Assembly (NCBI RefSeq): GCF_002127325.2
Contig: NC_035443.2
Coordinates: 147,760,415-147,824,414, forward strand
Origin: Helianthus annuus
Taxonomy: Eukaryota; Streptophyta; Magnoliopsida; Asterales; Asteraceae
Direction: 5' to 3'
DNA: 64,000 bases
Shown here: positions 32,918-45,125 of the stretch, piece by piece
Numbering within the stretch: the first letter of the stretch is position 1
How the letters are laid out: every line of letters begins with the position of its first letter
The notes under the pieces: model-generated
The model's database searches: none
What the model was told of the DNA's origin: nothing
Seen by the model: only the letters and a program-made list of their open reading frames with translations
Translations under genes and position numbers: made by a program

Positions 32918-35426
32918 TGTCACATCCCAACCGGTGGCGAAAACATCGGGGTGAGGCACTGAGCGAAACAGATTGTCCAAGAAAATCCACAACAACTATT
33001 AATAACAATGTATTTAAGTGTTAACGTCCCATACCATCAACATATAATGTAAAAACAGTTATTACAGATATTGTTCTCAAAGACAAATAACAGTTCCGAC
33101 AACTCATATTTTTATTCGTGGGTTTCTAGACCACCTAACTTGATTCCATACGATCAGCAAACATAGCATCCTAGACACCTGTCAAATACGTTAAAATAAG
33201 GTCAATACATATAGTGTAAAGGTGAGTACACAAGTTTAATAGCATATAGTAGCGAAAAGCGATTTACGCATAACCAGCATGTAACACGTAGAAATGTGAA
33301 GCAAGTAAGCTATCGACAATGAAATATGCGACCGATATAACAGCGAGTTGTAGAATGCGCAACACATTATCACCACTGTGACCATGTGAAGTAAAACCCT
33401 TAACAACCTTGTCCATGACAGGTGCTGAGTCCAAACTATAGTACTATCATTGCTAAGGTGTCAGGCAACAATCACTGTGTAAACATAACATACAAGCATT
33501 CATCGAAAACACGTATAACATGCGAGAGCGGTCAGCATATAAAAGTGTTTGCGTTGTGTGTTGTTGTGATTTTAAATAGGTAACGTATGTAACACCCAAA
33601 AGTGCGGTAAGCAAAAGGGGATCGAGTATACTCACTGCCTGTATTTAGTAAATAAACATGATCTTGGATTAAAGGGAGCGCGTGGGAGATTAGCCAGATC
33701 AGAGAACGATAGTGTAAGCATTGAACAGCGTGTAACAGTGTGTCGAGTGAGATGAGTGATCGGATGATGATTCGATCGGACGACCGTCCGGACGGATGGT
33801 CATCCGGACGGATAACCATTCGCTCGGTTGGTCATTCGATTGAGGATGTGTGTTGTGAAATGTTTGAACTTTTGAAGTTTTCATTGTAGTATAAATAAAG
33901 TCATTCGATCGGATGGCTATTCGATTGAAAACTGATATTCTTTGAAGTTTTGCCAAAAGTTTAAGTGTTGAGCTTATCAAGTCAAGTTACCTGGTCGAAT
34001 AGTTGTTCGATCGGATGGTCGTCCGATCGGACGGCTGTTCGATTGAGCAACCTTCTGTTTGATAATCTTACAAAGTTTTCTAAGTTAAAAGTTTTGTGGT
34101 TTAACTGAGACGGTAGGACAACGTGTCAAACAACAGAAAACCACACCAAGTCCAACTCAGTCGATCAGATGGGAACCACCCCGTTAGATCAGACTTAACT
34201 GTTCTTGACGGAGTTTCATGTTCAACCCGTGAATCGGTCATCTCTCCGGCAGAAATCTATTCTCAGACCGGTCCTCCACTAGGGAATGAGTAGAGGGCCT
34301 GAACGAGTCCAGTGTGTAATGGTTTTGAGTGAATGATGTTGAAGAAAAGTTTGAATCAGTTTGAAAATGTTTAGATTTAGGCGAAATCAGTGTATCAACA
34401 TGTAGAAATCCTTTAGATCTAAACCGTTCTTGATGAGATGAGGTCACACTTCAGTGTTCATGAGAAACCAAGGTGACGTCACGCTAAAACAGTCCAAACC
34501 AGGCGATTTCCATGGTGAAAAGTAGTGATTTGATGGAGAAGATGATGAGGAAGTGTGTAATGAAGATGGAAGTACAAGATTTAGGAAGAAAACTTATAAG
34601 AATCGCAAGGAATCGAGAGAAAAGGGCCTGAGAGGGCGTGGGTCGAACGGGGCTTTCACACCAATGAACAGTTGATGTGTCCGGGGGTATTTATAGTGTG
34701 AGAGGGTGAAAGGAGGTGTAATGTTACATGGGTCGGACGGCCGTTCGATCAGACGGCCATCCGATCGGATGGTCATCCGGTCGGATGTCCATTCGATCGA
34801 ATGGTCATTCGATCGAATGGTCATTAACGGCCATCCGATCGGATGGTCATCCGGTCGGATGTCCATTCGATCGAATGGTCATTCGATCGGTTAGCTGGTG
34901 CGGGTTAGTTTTCCAACTTTCATTTCGAGCGTTGAGCATTGCGTTGCGTTTGAGCGAGTTGCGAGTTAGCGATGCAATAGTATTAAACAATAGTTACACA
35001 AATAACATAACTAACACATAACAGCATAAAAGCAAGTAAATTTGCGTTTAGAATTTGCGATGAGATTGTGACGCGATAGAGTTGCGATTGCGTTTGCGAA
35101 TAACATCCCAAAACATATCATCAGCACACACACAGGTAGAGCACATAATAACACACACATAGAATCAATACCAAAAACTGTGTTTCGAGTTGCGATGCGT
35201 TAGCGATGTGATAGCGGGGAGTAAAATAGTGTTTAGTGGCGTTTGTCGCATTGTTACTCCACATATTAACAAATTGTAGTTTAAAATAGTGCCAACTAAT
35301 ATATATATATATCGATTATCAGGTCTGAGAGTACAAGCAATAATTAAGCAAGAGATGTCAGATCTGAACGACAACCTGACTTTTTCTTTGACTTTGACTT
35401 TGACTTCGGAAAGTCGGATTGTTACA
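32918..35426 (-). repeat. 3' LTR of K
   Basis: 2509 bp, TGTCACATCCC ... GGATTGTTACA. A sense TATA box is the complement of 34688-34695. Two arrays of a gatcggatgg/ccatccgatc word lie on either side: 34727-34890 (upstream on the sense strand) and 33768-34045 (downstream). Otherwise noncoding. Confidence 0.85.
34727..34890. repeat. GATCGGATGG word array in K LTR
   Basis: A dozen or more overlapping copies of gatcggatggtc, gatcgaatggtc and inverse ccatccgatcgg. A ~60-bp block (gccatccgatcggatggtca onward) occurs twice, at about 34757 and 34829. Highly palindromic and rich in CG and GATC. Confidence 0.88.
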
Positions 35427-35462
35427 GCCTCCCCAACTTTAGGGAATTTCGTCCCGAAATTA

Positions 35463-36184
35463 AGTCGCAGGCGTAACACACACAGTTGTGGATATTTAGC
35501 CTTCATATCACTCTCGAGTTCCCAGGTGAACTCGGCGCCGCGTTTGCCTTCCCAGCGAACCTTCACAATAGGAATGCGTGAGCATCGGAGTTTTTTGGTC
35601 TCTCGGTCCATGATCTCGACTGGCTTTTCCACGAAGTGTAATGTTTCGTCTACTTGTAGATCCTCAAGAGGAACATGTAAATTCTGCTCGGCTAGGCACT
35701 TTTTGAGGTTCGAAACATGGAAAGTCGGATGTACGTTGCTGAGTTCCTCCGGTAATTCGAGTCTATAGGCCACTTTGCCAATTCTTTCCAGAATCTTAAT
35801 GGGTCCAATGTATCGAGGCGCGAGCTTTCCTTTCTTGCCGAATCGGACCACCCCCTTCCAAGGTGAAACCTTTAAGGGTACGTGATTGCCAACTTCGAAC
35901 TCAAGGTGCTTGCGGCGTTTATCGGCGTAACTCTTTTGACGACTCCGAGCTTTCAGGAGATTTTCTCGTATCTGGAGGATCTTGTCAGTCATTTCTTTTA
36001 ATAACTCAGGACCGGTAATTTGCGCATCTCCGATCTCGTGCCATACAATAGGCGATCAACATTTTCTTCCATATAATGCCTCAAATGGTGCCATTTGAAT
36101 GCTAGAGTGATAACTGTTGTTGTACGAGAATTCGACTAAAGGTAAATGCGAATCCCAATTACCACCAAAATCTATAACAAGAGG
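35463..36184 (-). pseudogene. Gypsy integrase C-terminus and chromodomain (K)
   Basis: The ORF from 35992 (275 codons) starts MTDKILQIRENL and contains [30 protein letters not shown] and a chromodomain-like stretch (EKPVEIMDRETK to GAEFTWELESDM). Above 35992 the integrase core tail continues in broken form (readable as an SYNNSY... and YGRKC-type stretch up to 36184). The open frame runs through the palindrome and into the LTR as far as 35165, so its last ~100 codons are not chromovirus protein. K is truncated at 36184 by G. Confidence 0.85.
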
Positions 36185-36432
36185 TGTTAGGACCGCTTTT
36201 CGTCTTTATAAATTAACTTACAAGGGTAATTAAAAGACTTCAAAATAGCAACATTAATACATATTTTTGACAAAAATTGGGCATGACCCGTCCGTAAAAC
36301 GGATATACCCCTGTTATAAACATAAGTAAGATAATTACCATTCTACAATTTGTCCGACAAGACACTACTAAAAACCTAGACATCAAGTGTTAAAATGTAT
36401 GTCACAAACAATTTGTACAAAATAGAAATTTT
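36185..36432 (-). repeat. Truncated 3' LTR stub of G
   Basis: Keeps the terminal 248 bp of the LTR (TGTTAGGACC end) and joins leader sequence at an aaattttg stretch shared by both sides. A second jump duplicates the gacacagctgt part of the leader (36433-36500). Confidence 0.8.
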
Positions 36433-36849
36433 GCCCAGACACAGCTGTCGGCGACGGCCCTTCCTTTGCTGAATCGTTGAAAAATTTTGCCCAGACACAG
36501 CTGTGTTGATTAACTGAGTACAATGTCACACAGCTGTGTCAGCCTTGCTACACACCCTGATCTCAGCAACAAGCATCAATGGTCCACACAGCTGTGTCAC
36601 TTAACGACACAACTGTGTGCGACGCCAGATCTGATATAACCCAATGTTTAACTCCCATTATTACTATTTCACATACTTAACTTAAATATTTATCATAAAC
36701 ACACTATACATACTTGTATTAAACAAAAACTTAAACTTTTACCTCATTGGCGATCTCGGAGCGAGCACACTTTTGCACGAGCCTTCGGTTTGAGTTCAAG
36801 CACTATTACTCTTGCTCGAATCCCTCAAACCTAGGCTCTGATACCGACT
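36433..36849 (-). other. Leader of G with ACACAGCTGTGT words and PBS
   Basis: The palindrome acacagctgtgt or near variants recur at about 36437, 36498, 36530, 36588 and 36608. PBS complement gctctgatacc at 36835-36845. The same leader is at 49030-49431. Noncoding. Confidence 0.8.
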
Positions 36850-38431
36850 TGTTAGGACCGCTTTTCGTCTTTATAAATTAACTTACAAGGGTAACTAAAA
36901 GACTTCAAAATAGCAACATTAATACATATTTTTGACAAAAATTGGGCATGACCCGTCCGTAAAACGGATATACCCCTGTTATAAACATAAGTAAGACAAT
37001 TACCATTCTACAATTTGTCCGACAAGACACTACTAAAAACCTAGACATCTAGTGTTAAAATGTATATCCACAAACAAGTTGTACAAAATAGAAATTTTGA
37101 CCCAAAACATTAGTGCAACTAGCGGAAGCGCTTGGTATAACATATCATGAACATGTGCTCGCTCCAATTCTCCAAGTCGCCTAAATTGAGGATTTACCTA
37201 CATTCAACAACAAAACTTTAAAAAGTTAGTCATTGTGCTTACAATACCATCATACTAGTTCCATTCGTTTATGTACTTTCATTCCTCTTAAGCATTCGAT
37301 TACCCAATTAAATGGGTATGGCATATACTCTCATAATGAGATTCAAGCATCCACTTACGACCCGGTAACAACGGGTTAATTGCTTTCAACATAGATCTTT
37401 CGTTCTATCCGTTTGACGGATTGAACTTCATACATTTTGTTATTGCATTCATGACCACCCGTTCTAAACGGATGGTGCCTTATTCTTACTCGACTTGTTC
37501 AACTCAAACGGGTCGATTTGCATAGCTTATCATAACCCCCGTTAGCATAACCAAATCCGCAAGGGATTTGGTTGTGACACCTGTGTCACTTCAACCATCA
37601 AACAAATACCAAAACAATGAAATATTGTGTTTCATACTTGGGATTTGTATAAATATGTGTATCATTTGCACATATCAATTCTTGTTCGATTTCGGGCTCT
37701 AAATCGGTTTCTGGAAGGTTATACGCGCACTGATGCGTAAATATAACCAGTTTAATGCAACAAACACTCCGGAATAGTGACATAGGCTTAACATACCTCA
37801 AATAACCTTTACACAACTTAGAAATAAGTTTTGAAAGGTTTGGCGTGCCGAAATCAAGTTAATTCGCTTACAGGGACTAAAATTGACAAACTGCGAAAGT
37901 ATGTCGATTCGTACTGTAACGAACATTCCGGAACTTGATCATAAGTTAAACATACCCTAAATATCCTTTACATAGCTTACAAATAGGCTTTGAGGGGTTC
38001 GGTATGCTAAAATACACTTATTTGATCAGTAGAGACTAAAAGCGTCAAAAGTGCATAAGTTTGCATTTTCGCACATATCTTACGTCCTGAATACATCCGG
38101 ACATCCAAAAATTTATGTAAGCATTAAAATATTTTATTTTAGTGTTTGGCATAAGAAAAATTCCATTCGTCGCGTAATTTGGATCGTTTTTGTGTTCATT
38201 ACGATTTCCATCGTAATTAACCGAATAACACAACCGTACGACCACACGAACCGACATCCGAGATGTTTTTGAGCATATTTTAAGTTCCCTATACTTTAAG
38301 TTTATTTTAGAGCCTTGAAATGGGGTTAACGGGGCTTAAAAGTGCAAAAAAAAAAATCAAGTTTTACAAGTGCATGGACCATTTTTTAAATTTCTAGAAG
38401 ATACATAGAACTTGGTCCACTTTTGAGATTT

Positions 38432-38610
38432 CATGGTTTTAACTCATGGTTTTGCAATACCATGGGCTAATATTCAATGGTTTTTATTATACCATGGACT
38501 CATTCTAGGAGCTCCCATGGTTTTACGAAACCATGGGCACATGTGTACGGTTAAGATTAAAGCACGTTATTCGACGAACGATCTTAACGGTTCCATGAAA
38601 TTTATAAATA
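38432..38610 (+). promoter_or_regulatory. Putative J promoter: CCATGG word array and TATA box
   Basis: Six to seven catggttttgc/ccatggg words, partly as inverted pairs (cccatggttttacgaaaccatggg at 38515-38538), precede tataaata at 38603-38610. Promoter role is inferred from position. Confidence 0.55.
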
Positions 38611-39831
38611 CTCCTCCATTCTCATTTGCAAAACCCACATTTGAATCTGATTTTGGCCCTCTAAGTTAGAGTTCATACTTCATACCTGAGGGTAAATCGG
38701 ATCAAATCTTGCGGGGACCTTCTGTAAGTATTCTTTCGTGCTTTTCATTTGTTTTAGCGTTAAAGTCAAACTGTGTTTGACTTTCTGCATTGACCAGTTT
38801 ATGGTCAATGCGAAGTTCATTTGAACTTCATAACGTGAGCGTAATCATGATGGTTATAGTTCCTAGTGACTATACCTACTGATTACCACGTTATCTAGGC
38901 TCAGTGACGAGTCGTAGTTTCGGCCAAAATGTGTATTCTTGCGTATTTTGTAACCAAACTACTTTTGGGTATCAAGACCCTTTGTCTTGGTACCAAACCT
39001 GTTTTTAAACTTTGTTAAACATGTTTTAACATGTTTAACTCGTCACTTTTAGAATTGTGCTTGTCTAGGGTTGTAAAGGTAAGCGATCTAAACAATCGCT
39101 TATGCTTTCGAACCCGACCCATTTGGTTGATCATTAGGATCCGACCAAACACTTTAGGTGACCATAGTTGTATAGGGAATAACCTTTCGAGGTTATACCT
39201 TATGGTCACTTCGTTAAAGTAGTTGTATGATAGGTAGTTTATATGCCTTAGGAAAATTACCAAAATACCCTTTTTGTCGCCAAAATTCATTTGAAGCCTA
39301 TGCAACATAACTTTTGACATATAAACTGATTTGGTAACAATATTAAACATGTTAAGGCATATCTTACTTGTCATAGGGCTAGTTAGGCATTCCGAATGCG
39401 TTTTACGCGAACGACGCGTTAAAGTAGCATAAGCTACCTAAACGGGTCGTAATGGGTCATAAGCACTTAGGTTAGGTTTCATTTTAGTATGTAGGCTTTG
39501 CTAAACCATATCATATGAGTTCCAATATTCATTTGGTTTACGAAACCTCATACTATCCGATCTCCCGATTTAGGTCCGGTTATTTATGTAGTTATCTATA
39601 TAGGGTGCCGTTTGATTCCGTGATCCCTCTAGCTTTGCTTGGTTGTTGTTCAAGACTTCTAAGCACCCTCAAGTGAGTACATAGTACCCCTCTTTTACCG
39701 TTTTTCAAACGTTTTGGGGTGAAACACATGTGCCTACTTGTTACTTTCATGCTTTCCATGTTTTCATATCATGTACTTGCTATGTTCATTAGTACACTAT
39801 TAGTACATGATTTCATTATGTTTTTGCTATG

Positions 39832-40075
39832 TATGTCCATTGTGTGCATACTTAGTACATCGTTTTACATGACATTTTATGCTATGTATGTTCATTTAGC
39901 GCATACTTAGTACATCGTTTTACATGATATTTTATGCTATGTATGTTCATTTAGCGCATACTTAGTACATCGTTTTACATGACATTTTATGCTACGTATG
40001 TTCATTTAGCGCATACTTAGTACATCGTTTTACATGACATTTTCATGCTATGTATGTTCATCATACTTAGTACAT
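39832..40075. repeat. 55-bp minisatellite in J, copy 1
   Basis: Four to five units of ~55 bp with gcatacttagtacatcg followed by ttttacatgacattttatg. A matching array is in copy 2 at about 42734-42977. Confidence 0.85.
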
Positions 40076-41157
40076 TTTCATTTCATCACATGCTTACATT
40101 TTGGGTATGACATTTGGTTTGTTTAAGTGGGACCATATACATTCATTAACTTTGATCACGCCGCTCGTTAGTAGGTAATGGTACCATAGGAATTGACAAC
40201 TCCCGTTCCTAACATCCTAGGTATGTTTGGATGGAAGGAATGACCGAATTCGATTAAAACATAACACAGATAGACCTTTAATTTGTTTAAGGGTTTATCA
40301 CCACAGTCACAAGGCTTGGATGTATGCATTTTCACAATACCGCATAAATGTTTGTATTCAGTATAGCATGCATTTCCACAAAACATAACATTGATTTAAA
40401 CCACGTTTTACTTCAATACATTGTTTTGTGCATTTTTACCTATGGTTTAGTTGATACATATTTCACTTGCCATACATGACATTTTGTTTACACATTACAT
40501 GATTGACATTTGACATAGACATTTTGATATTGATATACACATTTCATGGACTACATTTTGACATAAACATTTGACATGGTTTTCACAATGACATTTGACA
40601 AATGGTTTAGACATGGGCAATTTACATTGGTGGTTTGTTTGGGTAAGTGATTTAAGTAACGAGACGTGTGTAGGGTGATACAAGCATGGTGGATACGCCG
40701 CTGGTACTTCCTGTATATAAGTGCTTGTATTATATTACATGTCGTAGCGTTATTTAATTCATTCAATTTGGACTTATACATTTTTCACAAATAACACATT
40801 TTTTTCACAAGACATTGTTTTACAAAACAGTTTGTTTTATACAAACTCATTTTACTTGGTTATTCATTTAACCTTACATTATTCTTTTAATTATACATAT
40901 CTATCATTGCTTTTCAAATGATTTATAAAACAAAACATTTTACAAGGATCATGACTGACCTTGTTATACAACTTTTTCTGAACTTATAAGTCATGAATCC
41001 TAAATCAATAAAACCTATGTACTCGCCGGCATTTTTATGCTGATGTACCTATTTTCACATGTGTTTTAGGAGATGACGCATAGGATTGATCAAGATACAC
41101 ATAGGCGGACTTCGGCCTTAGCGACAATAAAAGATGCAAGACTAGTTAATTATGTTT

Positions 41158-44059
41158 GGCGTAATTTGGATCGTTTTTGTGTTCATTACGATTTCCATCG
41201 TAATTAACCGAATAACACAACCGTACGACCAAACGAACCGACATCCGAGATGTTTTTGAGCATATTTTAAGTTCCCTATACTTTAAGTTTATTTTAGAGC
41301 CTTGAAATGGGGTTAACGGGGCTTAAAAGTGCAAAAAAAATCAAGTTTTACAAGTGCAGGGACCATTTTTGAAATTTCTGGAAGATACATAGAACTTGGT
41401 CCACTTTTGAGATTTGATGGTTTTAACCCATGGTTTTGCAATACCATGGGTTAATATTCAATGGTTTTTATTATACCAAGGACTCATTCTAGGAGCTCCC
41501 ATGGTTTTACAAAACCATGGGCACATGTGTACGGTTAAGATTAAAGCACGTTATTCGACGAACGATCTTAACGATTCCATGAAATCTATAAATACCCCTC
41601 CATTCTCATTTGCAAAACACACATTTGAATATGATTTTGGCCCTCTAAGTTGGAGTTCATACTTCATACCTGAGGGTAAATCGGATCAAATATTGCGGGG
41701 ACCTTCTATAAGTATTCTTTCGTGCTTTTCTTTCGTTTTAGCGTTAAAGTCAAAATGTGTTTGACTTTCTGCATTGGCCAGTTTATGGTCAATGCAAAGT
41801 TCGTTTGAACTTCATAACGTGAGCATAATCACGATGGTTATAGTCCCTAGTGACTATACCTACTGATTACCACGTTATCTAGGCTCAGTGACGAGTCGTA
41901 GTTTCGGCCAAAATGCGTATTCTTGCGTATTTTGTAACCAAACTAATTTTGGTTATCAAGACCCTTTGTCTTCATACCAAACATGTTTTTAAACTTTGTT
42001 AAACATGTTTTAACATGTTTAACTCGTCACTTTTAGAATTGTGCTTGTCTAGGGTCGTAAAGGTAAGCGATCTAAACAATCGCTTATGCTTTCGAACCCG
42101 ACCCATTTGGTTGATCATTAGGATCCGACCAAACACTTTAGGTGACCATAGTTGTATAGGAAATAACCTTCCGAGGTTATACCTTATGGTCACTTCGTTT
42201 AAGTAGTTGTATGATAGGTAGTTTATATTCCTTAGGAAAATTACCAAAATACCCTTTTTGTCGCCAAAATTCATTTGAAGTCTATGTAACATAACTTTTG
42301 ACATATAAACTGATTTGGTAACAATATTAAACATGTTAAGGCATATCTTACTTGTCATAGGGCTAGTTAGGCATTCCGAATGCGTTTTACGCGAACGACG
42401 CGTTAAACCATATCATATGAGTTCCAATACTCATTTGGTTTACAAAACCTCATACTATCCGATCTCCCGGTTTAGGTCCGGTTATTTATGTAGTTATCTA
42501 TATAGGGTGCCGTTTGATTCCATGATCCCTCTAGCTTTGCTTGGTTGTTGTTCAAGACTTCTAAGCACCCTCAAGTGAGTACATAGTACCCCTCTTTTAC
42601 CATTTTTCAAACGTTTTGGGGTGAAACACATGTGCCTACTTGTTACTTTCATGCTTTCCATGTTTTCATATCATATACTTGATATGTTCATTAGTACACT
42701 ATTAGTACATGATTTCATTATGTTTTTGCTATGTATGTCCATTGTGTGCATACTTAGTACATCGTTTTACATGACATTTTATGCTATGTATGTTCATTTA
42801 GCGCATACTTAGTACATCATTTTACATGACATTTTATGCTATGTATGTTCATTTAGCGCATACTTAGTACATCGTTTTACATGACATTTTATGCTACGTA
42901 TGTTCATTTAGCGCATACTTAGTACATCGTTCTACATGACATTTTCATGCTATGTATGTTCATCATACTTAGTACATTTTCATTTCATCACATGCTTACA
43001 TTTTGGGTATGACATTTGGTTTGTTTAAGTGGGACCATATACATTCATTAACTTTGATCACGACGCTCGTTAGTAGGTAATGGTACCATAAGAATTGACA
43101 ACTCCCGTTCCTAACATCCTAGGTATGTTTGGATGGAAGGAATGATCGAAATCGATTAAAACATAACACAGATAGACCTTTAATTTGTTTAAGGGTTTAT
43201 CACCACAGTCACAAGGCTTGGATGTATGCATTTTCACAATACCGCATAAATGTTTGTATTCAGTATACCATGCATTTCCACAAAACATAACATTGATTTA
43301 AACCACGTTTTACTTCAATACATTGTTTTGTACATTTTTACCTATGGTTTAGTTGATACATATTTCACTTGCCATACATGACATTTTGTTTACACATTAC
43401 ATGATTGACATTTAACATAGACATTTTGATATTGATATACACATTTCATGGACTACATTTTGACATAAACATTTTGACATGGTTTTCACAATGACATTTG
43501 ACAAATGGTTTAGACATGGGCAATTTACATTGGTGGTTTGTTTGGGTAAGTGATTTAAGTAACGAGACGTGTGTAATGTGATACAAGCATGATGGATACG
43601 CCGCTGGTACTTCCTATATATAAGTGCTTGTATTATATTACACGTCGTAGCGTTATTTAATTCATTCAATTTGGACTTGTACATTTTACACAAATAACAT
43701 ATTTTTTTCACAAGACATTTTTTTACAAAACAGTTTGTTTTATACAAACTCATTTTACTTGGTTATTCATTTAACCTTACATTATTCTTTTAATTATACA
43801 TATCTATCATTGCTTTTCAAATGATTTATAAAACAAAACATTTTACAAGGATCATGACTGACCTTGTTAAACAACTTTTTCTAAACTTATAAGTCATGAA
43901 TCCTAAATCAATAAAACCTATGTACTCGCCGGCATTTTTATGCTGACGTACCTATTTTCACATGTGTTTCAGGAGATGATGCATAGGATTGATCAAGATA
44001 CACATAGGCGGACTTGGGCCTTAGCGACAATAAAAGATGCAAGACTAGTTAATTATGTT
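41158..44059. repeat. J tandem duplication, copy 2
   Basis: Collinear with copy 1, with scattered substitutions and one clear ~80-bp deletion (after cgcgttaaa near 42408, relative to 39420-39500). It contains a second TATA box (41587-41594) and word array (41414-41525), so the promoter was duplicated too. Confidence 0.88.
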
Positions 44060-45125
44060 ATACTTCTTTGTTTGTTTAGACATTGTAACTCAGTTAATCA
44101 ATAAAACAAAATTTCAAATTTCCATGTGTTATGAAACAATGATTCTGTTACAACACTCTCCGACGTTTCCGCCACGATTTGTTGTTTTACGTGGTCGGGG
44201 GGTGACATTGGTATCCACTTACTAATCACCATATTCATTTTAATAAGAGTTATTCATCATAATTAATAACAAAATTTACGTAAGGTTTTGTATGCAATGG
44301 AACATACCTCGATCCTGTGAGCCTTCCGATTTCTTAGTACTCGAACCTTCTTCCTTCACGCCTATATCAACACATCCATTCGTTCGTTTAGTACCCCAAA
44401 TTTCGTTCCATATTTTTCCAAAAGTTACACATAATTGTTCTTTCAAGCATTTCATCAAACACTTGGCGGGTTTCACATTTTCCGGACATTTACCCACCTA
44501 ACTAAAACATGTTTTTAAGCTAGTTCCTTTAATCATTCAATAACAATCAACCAAGCTTTATCATATATCAGTTTATCTAGTTTTTATACATCATAGACAA
44601 GGTTATTCATCAACAAATCACACATATTACAATACTTGATCATTCTACCCCTAGTAACTTTTTGTCAATTGGGTCTTGGCTATTAAACATACAAAATTGC
44701 TAGTAATCAGCCATTGTTCTAACCATATATCATAATCTTAACTTAATTCATAAATTTCATGACATGCAATCAAGATTTGATCAAAACCCATTTCTTGAAA
44801 TTTATTAAATCATAAAATTGAACTTACTCTTTCAATGAACAAGTTAAGAGCTTGAAATTTCTTGATTGTGCTTTCAATTCTTTGGATCTCTACTGATTTC
44901 CTTGTGGTATTGGTGATGCTAGGGTTTTCCCCTGGCTTTTGTTCGATCGATCAGACCCCCACACACGTACTGTGTGTGGGTTTTCATCTTTTAACATTTT
45001 ATTATACTTAGTTTTAGGCAATTTCATCTTTAGTCCCTCCATTTCAATCACTTATTTATTTTAAGCACTACCTTCTTATTATTACATTTTAACTTATTCC
45101 TAATAAATATTTTTGGGGTGTTACA

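Larger units (their letters stand above)
32918..36184 (-). mobile_element. Element K: Ty3/gypsy chromovirus, 3' part
   Basis: 3' LTR 32918-35426, polypurine/palindrome module 35427-35461, then the end of pol on the minus strand. At 36185 the element is cut by the first LTR of G. The 5' LTR is not in the window. K entered E's RNase H region; the expected duplicated bases at the left edge are cttta (32913-32917). Confidence 0.85.
38172..41157. repeat. J tandem duplication, copy 1
   Basis: From gcgtaatttggatcg to aagactagttaattatgtt. Copy 2 follows directly. Confidence 0.88.
37573..44207 (+). mobile_element. Element J: solo LTR with an internal tandem duplication
   Basis: 6635 bp, TGTGACACC ... 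GGGGTGACA, flanked by ttggt at 37568-37572 and 44208-44212. The third LTR of G shows the empty site (ggatttggtatccac, about 50146). There is no PBS, polypurine tract or coding region inside, so it is a solo LTR left by recombination. Plus orientation is inferred from a TATA box at 38603-38610 preceded by a CCATGG-type word array. About 2.9 kb is present twice in tandem. ORFs of ~119 aa on the minus strand (39015-39374, 41999-42358) are present in both copies only because the copies are duplicates. Confidence 0.87.
36850..45125 (-). repeat. Second LTR of G, interrupted by J
   Basis: TGTTAGGACC at 36850, GGGGTGTTACA ending at 45125. Removing J (37573-44207) and one ttggt leaves 1636 bp, matching the third LTR. 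Confidence 0.9.

Noticed and set aside
39015..39374. 119-aa ORF conserved in both J copies (also 41999-42358)
   Set aside because: Conserved only because the segment is duplicated; antisense to the inferred LTR direction, no domain features, inside a solo LTR.
44276..44501. Overlapping sense and antisense ORFs of about 70 codons, repeated at 50218-50443
   Set aside because: They lie in two copies of the G LTR; mutual conservation is explained by duplication, and no product is recognisable.
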